Source of the DNA: Parelaphostrongylus tenuis
Lineage: Eukaryota; Nematoda; Chromadorea; Rhabditida; Metastrongylidae
Assembly: GCA_019055375.1 (NCBI GenBank)
Contig: JAHQIW010007237.1
Coordinates: 496,001-560,000, forward strand
Length of the DNA: 64,000 nt
Reading direction: 5' to 3'
This document shows positions 58,601-64,000 of the stretch, in pieces. The position numbers and the translations under genes were made by a program. Each line of letters starts with the position of its first letter. Position 1 is the stretch's first letter. Below the pieces are notes generated by a model. That model saw nothing but the letters and a program-made list of their open reading frames with translations. It was not told where the DNA came from and searched no databases.

Positions 58601-61600
58601 GACTTTTATAGAGTTGCAAAAGAGACTTTGTTAGATTGCCATATGGGCAAAAACTTTTTATAAATTCACATATACTCTGGCAAGAATAACGTATTATTGC
58701 TTCAGCGTGAAATTGATGCTAATGCAATTTTCAAAAACGCCACATTTTTGAGAAGGAAACCAGATGCTTGCGAAAAGGTCATATTTCGTAGACTTATTGA
58801 GTAAATTTATGGCTTTTTTCTTCACTTTTGTCCATCTTTCACTCATGTTTAACATTCAATTCTTATGTCAAGAGCAAATCAGCAAAGTCATCAGATGGCG
58901 TAATGCTCACATGCAAGAGGCCAGTCAACTTCTATGATTAACTTTGCATGTGTGCAGCTTTAATATTGGAAACTGGAAAGTTTAGTACATGGGCATTCCT
59001 TCCAAAAAAAAAAACGGCTTATAGAACTCTATTCAGTGATTTTCAATCCTTTCGTAGCGATGAAATTCCCCTAGAATCAATATTTCATTATATAATACCA
59101 GAAAAGTCCGCGATGAATTTGAAACAACGCATTCCTAGTGCAAAAGACTGAAAGCATAAAGCTCTCAGCACCGAGCAATCCCTGGTGGATGTGTCATGAG
59201 TTCCTCTTTTATTTTTAGCTTCTTTAAGGTGATTGAATGCATATCTGGTCTCTAGAAGGGCTCGCAGTGCCCTGCTGATATATGGATCCAGTGCTGAATA
59301 TTTTCCAGACAAGTTTATCACTAATTTACTGACCCGAAAGGGACGGAACGCTTGGTAAACTATAAGTACGAAATTGAGCCACTGACTTCGTGTCTGACGC
59401 AGAGCACCTCCAACCACTGCGCCATATGCGCTCTTGAGCAAGAAGTTCTTTTTTTGTTATTACCAGCCATGTGCAATTGATTGTTAATCACTACAATGTC
59501 GAGTGATCTTATCATTTGCATGCAATAATTTGATATCACTATAAAGCAGGGTGATGTTTTCACTCTACAAGCAGTGCAACTAATTCAGCGTCGATTTCTT
59601 CATAAGTAAGGGTATACTCCCCTACAAGGGAGTAGCGGAACCGAAAGGCACCGTGCTACTGATGAGGCCAAAAGGCCGAAACGTATGCCTAGGACTAATA
59701 AGTGCCATGACAGACCTCAAGGCTCAAAATATGCTGTCTGTTGATTTTGTTTTGTTAGCAAAATATAATTCGCAGATGATCCTACAAATCAGGTTCAGTG
59801 CTAGATTTTCCAGCATTCAAGGTTTTGAATGTTTGCTAATAGTCAAATGACAAAACAGAAAGGAAACGCGGACATATTCCATACAATGTGACTGCGTCTC
59901 ATTCAATTCGTGAAGAATAGTGGGAATTTTCAAGATAGCTGAACGGTGTTTTTTAGTAAAAATACGTTTTCGTGAGTCTCCTCAGTAATTTTTTTGCGGC
60001 GACAAAGTTTGCTCAGCATTAAATTTCACCATGTAATAGCAAAAATCCCGCTGTGAAGTTGAAAAAATGAATTATGATTGCAAAACGTCACCTTATAGTG
60101 GTTAGTAAAATGTAGTATTATGGTCGAATCATAAACCAAGATGTCTATCAAAATCAACATTTCGCAAGCTACCCAGCAAGTCCAGAAGCATGGGTAAAAA
60201 GGAGACAAGTGTAAACAAATGTTATATAACAGCTGAAATTATGTTAATTTTTGGAAAGATGTGGTTCGCTTTTTCTAGCTGAAAAATAGCAGGCTTTTCA
60301 ACACATTTGTGTTATTTATAGTCAAAAGCAATAAAAATTCCTCACAGAAGTTTTTTTTTGTGATATTCCACCATTCAGTAGTGGTAATCTCCTCTCAAAA
60401 CTCAAATTTACCACATAATTTCCCACATTTCCATTTCTTGTGAGTGCGCAGTAGAAAATGCTGGCGCCTGAATTGGCCATGAATTGCATTACATATATAT
60501 ATCATACAATCCTCAGCGGATATCATTCTTGTGTTAATAATAGTGTCAACAACAATTCAGGAGTTTCCACAAGCACTTGCTTGAATGGCCAATGGTCACC
60601 TGCTACACTCGGGACATGCTCTGCAACTTCAGGTGAATGAGGGTTACAAAATTTTTCTTAAAGTACGTCGAAACATCAAAATCAATGATATGGTGCTGAA
60701 AAAGAGTGAATTGTCTGGGCAGAAAGAGCAATCACGTGAGGAATCGTCACTTTCCGCTCGCGTTTCCACACCATATCTGGGTGGTAAGTCTGTTGTTAAA
60801 AGAGAATTTTCTCAACACATTTGGAACATCTTAACCTGGTAATCTGAACGAATGACAATTGAATTTTCCACTCTTGTTAATTAGTCCATAGTGTATTCCG
60901 GTAGCGTAGAGTTCTCAGTTCTGGACGCCACAAATGCCTCAAAAGCGTTTACATTAGTGGAGCTGGGTATTGCAAACTTTTAACAGCAGTATTTCCAAAA
61001 AGCTCGAAAGGAACGTAGTCGGTCATGAACAGAGCCTTAAAATGAAGCCGACTTTTTAGCTCATTTCGAGCAATATTTTGAATTGCAGTTGTCTGAGGTG
61101 TGGTTAAGCATCGTCGCATTTGTAGAATTGACTTCTTCTATCAAGTAATGGTGAATGTCTGATTACAACGCTTCACGAATATCAAGAATTCACTTGTATC
61201 ACCTGTCATACCGTTGATCGTCGAGTGACTCGAGAGGGAACCAGTATCACTTCTATTTTTCCCTATCTCGTGCAAAGGTAGCCCAGTGGGTCCTCCTCGC
61301 TCTAGGGCTTCGCTGAGCATAATATCTTCCTTCCATAGTTTTCGTGAAAAAATCGGACCAACGGGTCGATGGTCTTCCTGTAGAGCGCTTCCTGTCCCGA
61401 GGAATCCAGTCGGTAAAGGCTCTTGTCCATGGGTTGTCGTTGAAGCGCATCACCTGTCCGGCTCACCTTATTTTCGATATCCTGGCGTGTAGAACGTCGT
61501 CTCTGATTTTCGATCATTGACGTAGGTCGGAACTTCGGATCCTTTCTCTCATTTGCGAGATACGAGATACTCTTAGCATCGACCTTCTGACTGCCCCTCC

Positions 61601-63705
61601 GATGACGCCAAGTGATCTTTCATCCTGCTTTACGTAGCGACCAGATTTCTGCTGCATACGTTAGGACAGGGATAATTGTCGAGTCGAGAAGGAGGGCACG
61701 GAGTCGGATGAATTTGTTCTCTCCACTACATTGTCGATGCTCTTGAACGTTCCCCAAATCGCTCGTTTCCTCCTGCTCAACTCTGAAGCTAGGTCGTTCA
61801 TCATGTTGATTTCACGACCTAGATATATTCTTCCGTCGATGCTGTCGAAAACTCATGGGGCTCGCCCCATGAGTTTGAAGATTTGAAGCACCACTTCAGG
61901 TATATTGATACTCCAAACAATTGTAACATGCAATGTAGTTAGAGAGGAATAAAGCTTAGAATGGTGTACAACAGCAATGCAGGCAACGAGTATTGTCACG
62001 AAATCTATCTTTAATTCACGACCGAAATAGCCACTAATTTTAGTGAATTAATCAACTTCATTTAGTCAATTTTTTCATAAGAAAGCTTCAGAGTGTGAAC
62101 GTTAAGCAGCTTTAGGACTATCGTGTAACGCGCCGATAACACCACTGGGTGCCTCACTCAGCTACTCAAGCGGAAACTCGCTTGGCCCATTTGCTCCAGG
62201 AACAGTCGTGACAATGACATGCATCAATAGCACACCTCTAGGTGCTTTTCTTTTATCGAATTAATAACCTGAATTTTTACGTTCTTGATGAGATAAGAAT
62301 ATATCGACTCTACCTAAAATGTGAGTAGCCAAAATGAGTCACTTCGGAGGCGGTGGAAATCTATCTACTTAGTGAAATAGACTTAGCATAAACAGTATCT
62401 CTTCAACTCAAGAAATACAAAAAAGTCAGCAGCCAAGACAAAATGGGTAGAAAATTAGTTCTGAGAGAAAGAACTTAACTTTTTAAAGGTGCTACATCAG
62501 CGTCGTGTTCCAACGGTCAATGGTTTCCGCCCGCTCTTGGCACATGCAGCTCAGATAATGGTGAGATCTATTAGCCCAATCGCAACGAGCTGCTTTTTTT
62601 ATAAAGGGACAGCGATACCGTCTAGTTGAGGGATTCATCAGTTCAGATTTCTACAGTTTTGTAGACGAAACAGTGCTCTGGCATGATATACCTTTCAGCT
62701 TCTGATATCTCTAGGAATCAAAAACCTAAGAATCGAGGATGATTTTCAGAATTCCAACATTTCCAACGCAAAAGCGGCGCCAGCATAGACAGAACATTAG
62801 CGAGCATTATGTATCCTTCTAGTCAAATTCCTTACTGGTCATTTTCTTCCGTGTTATGTACAAGAAGTTTGAAGCCATAAACTGAAATAAATAAGTATGA
62901 TCGTCTCCAAAAATTGTGAGCTACAGCGCAGCAAAACAAGAACTTCCTTCTTGTGAACAACGATTTACAATTTCTAATGTTTATGTTGCTAATGGTGAGA
63001 TTTGTGACGGCTTAAGGCATGCCGACATGAACTCAAAGGTGGCCTAGCTTTTTGCAATTTATTATTATCCTATAGACGTCATGCCGTCTCAAATCAGTGA
63101 TAATCCCTTCAGTAGTTCTCAGATATGAAGTCTTATTATGAATTTATGTTTCAAATAAGAAACTAAATGTTCTAATTTCAAAACTTCCTTTGCGAAAGTC
63201 GTCTGTCGAGATGTCACAATAGTGAACTCGTTTCAGAACTTAGTACTTAGTGTATTGTTTTATGTAACGATTAAATTAATAAAAATTCCAAAAAGTGACT
63301 TCTTAGTCTTGGAATAAGTAGTAAAAAATTTCCTACAAAGCTTTTCTGTAATTAAAGTCTGCATAAGGTTGACAGTACTCCCTTCAAAATCGATGGCTCA
63401 CGTTTAATTAGATATTGCTCTGGGCTCTCAGGAGTGCGAAATGACCTGATATTTAGGCATTGATTTCGCCGAGAGAATCACTAGCCTCGTGTAAATTTAC
63501 TCAAAAAGATGATTTGTTACAAATCAACTCAAAAGGTTTTCCTTAACTGAGGTACAAGGCATTGAACAGAGTACTTCAGGAGGTCTCGCGTGCCCAGAGT
63601 TGACCGTCCCTCCAGGAGGTACCATTACATTGACGAACAGCGCGTGGGCTGCTCGTGCTACTCAAGGAACAACCGCTGTACTCAAATGTCCGTTCGGTGT
63701 GCAAG
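46536..63705 (+). CDS. Gene 3: secreted protein with N-terminal nematode domain and at least eight sushi modules, 5' part
   Basis: Nineteen exons in phase give 725 residues and continue past the window. Residues 1-15 are a signal peptide (MIPTLLALLQIFPQA). Residues 16-187 are the non-sushi domain shared with gene 2 (VWTREVNGSALYRI, LLARSPGQCTLGPC, FYCARRHGACGAQRP, FPGYSREGKILCYGW). Sushi modules lie at about 188-247, 270-328, 336-393, 409-466, 487-545, 555-613, 621-679 and from 688 onward (partial). A basic linker SSRVQRQ is at 396-402. Most modules are split over two exons, by phase 0 introns after the GK/EE position or by phase 1 introns after C2. This organisation allows half-module swapping. 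By family knowledge such proteins act outside the cell as adhesion or regulatory proteins; nothing here names the ligand. The last visible exon uses a GC donor. No nonsense codons are seen. Confidence 0.78.
46630..47484 (+). other. Gene 3 intron 1
   Basis: Contains an open frame of 79 codons (46966-47205 +) with no recognised domain and no counterpart in gene 2; treated as chance. Confidence 0.45.
47485..47572 (+). CDS. Gene 3 exon 2: N-terminal domain
   Basis: It follows GATTAAG and reads AVTVWTREVNGSALYRISDE. It ends in phase 2 before GTGCGA, a weak donor at the same place as the gene 2 GTAAGG. Confidence 0.7.
47573..48709 (+). other. Gene 3 intron 2
   Basis: No exon or named repeat seen. 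Confidence 0.45.
48710..48819 (+). CDS. Gene 3 exon 3: N-terminal domain
   Basis: It follows CATTCAG and precedes GTGAGT. It encodes DMVVLLARSPGQCTLGPC and ALGLNTNARISD; same length as in gene 2. Confidence 0.85.
48933..49079 (+). CDS. Gene 3 exon 4: N-terminal domain
   Basis: It follows CTTTACAG and precedes GTGATA. It encodes FIDLNDTFYCARRHGACGAQ and RPVFRFTKGSGPSI. Confidence 0.85.
49130..49475. repeat. Imperfect AAT/ATT trinucleotide tract
   Basis: TATTATT and AATAATAAT runs fill gene 3 intron 4; the long Ile-rich open frames over it are artefacts. Confidence 0.9.
49750..49904 (+). CDS. Gene 3 exon 5: end of N-terminal domain, start of sushi 1
   Basis: It follows ATTTTAG and ends in phase 0 before GTTTGA. 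It encodes YAYSLDPETSFPGYSREGK, CYGWADN and then CLPVNTVANGK. Confidence 0.85.
49905..50899 (+). other. Gene 3 intron 5
   Basis: Holds a tRNA(Ser/Leu)-like piece at 50515-50640; otherwise nothing recognised. Confidence 0.45.
50515..50640 (+). repeat. tRNA(Ser/Leu)-like SINE head
   Basis: ACTGTGGCCGAGTGGCTAGT is a class II A-box, and GGAATCGATCCCAC a B-box-like partner. It is the same head as SINE family B. Confidence 0.5.
50900..51059 (+). CDS. Gene 3 exon 6: second half of sushi 1
   Basis: Phase 0 start after ACTTAG, phase 1 end before GTAAGT. It encodes GTTATLECDEGYTNGG, LLCVKSGWYP and LGYCVEEN. No counterpart survives in gene 2. Confidence 0.82.
51184..51297 (+). CDS. Gene 3 exon 7: first part of sushi 2
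   Basis: It follows TTTTTTAG and precedes GTTTGT. It encodes SMECAALGKMRNGRLTYSGL, with C1 and the NG-x-x-x-Y-S pattern. Confidence 0.78.
51525..51694 (+). CDS. Gene 3 exon 8: end of sushi 2, start of sushi 3
   Basis: It follows GTTGCAG and ends in phase 0 before GTCAGA. It encodes GTRATLLCDNGYHLFG, SVCKEGKW, HGICYSKLDPI and then CPALQSPAAGK. Confidence 0.8.
52043..52189 (+). CDS. Gene 3 exon 9: second half of sushi 3
   Basis: It follows TTCTTCAG and precedes GTGAGA, phase 0 at both ends. It encodes STTATLTCEFGLSVSG, LRCTEDGWLP and LGVCRV. Confidence 0.85.
53064..53733. repeat. Foldback element of 670 bp
   Basis: The whole element is an inverted repeat about an axis near 53398. GTACTGTTCTATTATGGC pairs with 53709-53725, TTGGCGCC (53211) with GGCGCCAA (53580), and AAAATAAGATTTTGTTCC with its inverse near 53560. 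Arm identity is moderate to high. No protein is encoded. Confidence 0.75.
53814..54576 (+). mobile_element. Decayed Tc1/mariner-superfamily transposon
   Basis: Terminal inverted repeats of about 110 bp (TCTAGAATCTGTTTCGTTTA and its inverse; AAGTTATGGATCGTGAAAAT and its inverse). The transposase reads on the plus strand from ATG at 53891 (MDRENQQIAIVKLHK). Near 54300-54450, in another frame, are WPSATPYINSVVYSLWSVLE and ALKADLTRDWHEI, matching the WPPxSPDLNPxDYxxWSxLE block. The catalytic Asp of SPD is Tyr and stops interrupt, so it is dead. Confidence 0.65.
54780..55220 (-). pseudogene. Mariner-type transposase relic
   Basis: The minus strand encodes LLLRPHIQDFPESIVTGDET followed by WIYDENN, the first catalytic Asp block (TGDE). 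Farther on, in other frames, are WDWHGMLL and LLQENTRHHIAK, where the usual DNARPH has become ENTRHH. Several frameshifts. Confidence 0.75.
55634..55654 (+). CDS. Gene 3 microexon 10 (21 nt): basic linker
   Basis: Between TATTTTCAG and GTTTGT; phase 0, SSRVQRQ. It is conserved in length and position with 26454-26474 of gene 2 (PLRAKRQ). Confidence 0.55.
55814..55997 (+). CDS. Gene 3 exon 11: sushi 4, C1 to C3
   Basis: It follows GATTTAG, phase 0 start; ends in phase 1 before GTAGGG. It encodes ANFGLGCLPAVVIGGSPSYI, SVFVVCNVGHIPQG and AVCQNGIWTPTL. Confidence 0.84.
56307..56339 (+). CDS. Gene 3 exon 12 (33 nt): fourth cysteine of sushi 4
   Basis: It follows CTTTTTAG and precedes GTGAGT; encodes TCVLSPAAVQ. 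Confidence 0.78.
56340..57288 (+). other. Gene 3 intron 12
   Basis: Contains a tRNA-like repeat on the minus strand at 56430-56610; otherwise nothing recognised. Confidence 0.45.
56430..56610 (-). repeat. tRNA(Ser/Leu)-like SINE
   Basis: Minus strand TGCCCAAGTGGTTAGTGGTG resembles a class II A-box; GGGTTCCATGCGGGG follows in B-box position. Confidence 0.45.
57289..57383 (+). CDS. Gene 3 exon 13: first half of sushi 5
   Basis: It follows GTTTCAG and ends in phase 0 before GTTGGC. It encodes ILSCGNAAVANGKITYSWGT. Near-twin of gene 1 exon 5408-5502. Confidence 0.84.
57628..57754 (+). CDS. Gene 3 exon 14: second half of sushi 5
   Basis: It follows TTGTTCAG and precedes GTTGTC. It encodes GTVAMLSCNLGFTCTGSA, STCQNGIWTPP and LGTCTAE. 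The extra Cys in GFTCTG makes five cysteines in this module; gene 1 has Pro there. Confidence 0.84.
58144..58278 (+). CDS. Gene 3 exon 15: first half of sushi 6
   Basis: It follows CTTTCAG and precedes GTAAGG; 135 bp. It encodes LSCSAMLPPLGGTISYSTG and IATLTCNSGLPTG. Confidence 0.84.
59360..59445 (-). repeat. tRNA-derived SINE head
   Basis: Minus strand GCGCATATGGCGCAGTGGTT is an A-box like that at 12410-12640; the downstream body is not clearly conserved. Confidence 0.5.
59653..59695 (+). ncRNA. Hammerhead-like motif with altered cleavage triplet
   Basis: CUGAUGA (59659-59665), stem II GGCC-AAAA-GGCC (perfect 4 bp) and GAAA (59678-59681) form a near-canonical core. Stem I GUGCUA/UAGGAC has five pairs and one mismatch. 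Where the other copies have GUA, this one has GCC, so U16.1 is missing and self-cleavage is not expected. The rest of the foldback family is not evident around it, so it may belong to a related element. Confidence 0.5.
60561..60632 (+). CDS. Gene 3 exon 16: second half of sushi 6
   Basis: It follows CAATTCAG and precedes GTGAAT. It encodes VSTSTCLNGQWSPATLGTCS and then ATS. Unlike genes 1 and 2 there is no stop after the last cysteine. Confidence 0.82.
61195..61850 (-). pseudogene. RTE-type retrotransposon fragment, RT C-terminus
   Basis: The minus strand gives, in shifted frames, GRIYLGREINMMNDLASEL, then SRRKRAIWGTFKSIDN, then WTRAFTDWIPRDRKR, STGRPSTRWSDFFTK and THWATFARDREK. This is the conserved C-terminal tail of nematode RTE-like reverse transcriptases. 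5'-truncated, frameshifted and inserted antisense to gene 3. Confidence 0.8.
61849..61876. repeat. Perfect 13-bp palindrome at the edge of the RTE fragment
   Basis: AAACTCATGGGGC and GCCCCATGAGTTT around TC. It lies exactly where RTE similarity ends. Confidence 0.85.
62116..62241 (+). CDS. Gene 3 exon 17: first half of sushi 7
   Basis: It follows GCTTTAG and precedes GTGCTT. It encodes LSCNAPITPLGASLSYSSG and VVTMTCINSTPL. An in-frame alternative acceptor (AAGCAG) would start the exon 6 nt earlier at 62110. Confidence 0.8.
62489..62560 (+). CDS. Gene 3 exon 18: second half of sushi 7
   Basis: It follows TTTTAAAG (an AAG acceptor) and precedes GTGAGA. It encodes ATSASCSNGQWFPPALGTC and SSDN. 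Confidence 0.78.
62561..63579 (+). other. Gene 3 intron 18
   Basis: No exon, RNA gene or named repeat recognised. Confidence 0.45.
63580..63705 (+). CDS. Gene 3 exon 19: first half of sushi 8, GC donor
   Basis: It follows TACTTCAG and is phase 1 at both ends. It encodes LACPELTVPPGGTITLTN and GTTAVLKCPFGVQ. The donor is CAAG/GCAAGA, the usual form of a GC-AG intron; no GT in frame is available nearby. The remainder of the gene lies beyond 64000. Confidence 0.75.
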
Positions 63706-64000
63706 GCAAGATTTATCTCAATCTAGGCCTGGATATCGATCGTGGTTTTGAGTCATGAATTTGTCACAGCTCATAATTCGAAAGCGGTATGAATGGTGAT
63801 GAACAAACAATTTGATTGAATCCTCACGTTCTCAGCTCTCTGTTGAACGAGAGATTCAGCAGATCTTTAGAGTTAGACGGAAACAGTTCATTGATTAACA
63901 AATTTTTCTAAACATCCAGCAATAAAATGAATCATGTTTAGCTCAATAAATGTAAACAAATCAATCCTATCTAGAATCTCGTCAACGAAGAGCGATCCTT
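63706..64000 (+). other. Gene 3 intron 19, running off the window
   Basis: No further exon recognised before the right edge. Confidence 0.5.

Larger units (their letters stand above)
58279..60560 (+). other. Gene 3 intron 15 of 2.3 kb
   Basis: The matching introns of genes 1 and 2 are only 57-61 bp, so this one has been enlarged by insertions. It holds a SINE-like piece (59360-59445) and a hammerhead-like motif (59653-59695). A GC-rich segment starting TTAACACGTTGGGAACCG at 58291 may mark another inserted element. Confidence 0.55.
60633..62115 (+). other. Gene 3 intron 16
   Basis: Contains the RTE fragment 61195-61850 and the palindrome 61849-61876. 60633-61190 shows nothing recognised. Confidence 0.5.

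Overview
This window looks like nuclear DNA of a nematode, most plausibly a strongylid-type parasitic species, although the species cannot be fixed from sequence alone. The DNA is AT-rich. Exons are short (21-184 bp) and introns range from about 55 bp to several kb. Acceptors are mostly TTTCAG/TTTTAG-like, and pyrimidine-AG sites sit 21-24 bp before two start codons, as expected for spliced-leader trans-splicing. RTE-type and Tc1/mariner-type relics are scattered throughout. Nothing bacterial or viral is visible.

The genes are a tandem array of three paralogues on the + strand encoding secreted sushi (CCP/SCR) proteins. Gene 1 is the 3' part only (529-7740). Gene 2 is complete by my reconstruction (19794-31617; 11 exons, 1170 nt, 389 residues). 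Gene 3 is the 5' part (46536 to beyond 63705; at least 19 exons and 725 residues). I assembled the exons by hand from splice sites, reading frame and paralogue comparison; every junction keeps phase. Genes 2 and 3 start with a signal peptide and a conserved N-terminal region of about 155 residues that is not sushi, followed by sushi modules each split over two exons. Gene 2 is a shortened version of gene 3: three internal exons are missing or decayed, and the flanking half-sushi exons rejoin in phase 0 to make one hybrid sushi.

Layout: 1-7740 gene 1 with repeats in its introns; 7741-19770 spacer with a foldback, SINEs and two mariner relics; 19770-31617 gene 2; 31618-46500 spacer with foldbacks, mariner and RTE relics and a long CA microsatellite; 46500-64000 gene 3, with foldback, Tc1-like, mariner and RTE relics in its introns. 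The duplicated unit includes about 0.5 kb upstream of the start codons and 2-3 kb downstream of the stop codons.

The most unusual finding is an inverted-repeat element of about 375 bp present in several copies. Its arms carry compact type I hammerhead-ribozyme motifs of about 43 nt (CUGANGA and GAAA boxes, stem II with GNRA-type loops, a minimal stem III, a GUA cleavage triplet and a 6-bp stem I). At least two copies have an intact core. A second inverted-repeat family carries a tRNA-like cloverleaf in each arm; one copy is a nearly perfect 131-bp hairpin inside a gene 2 intron.
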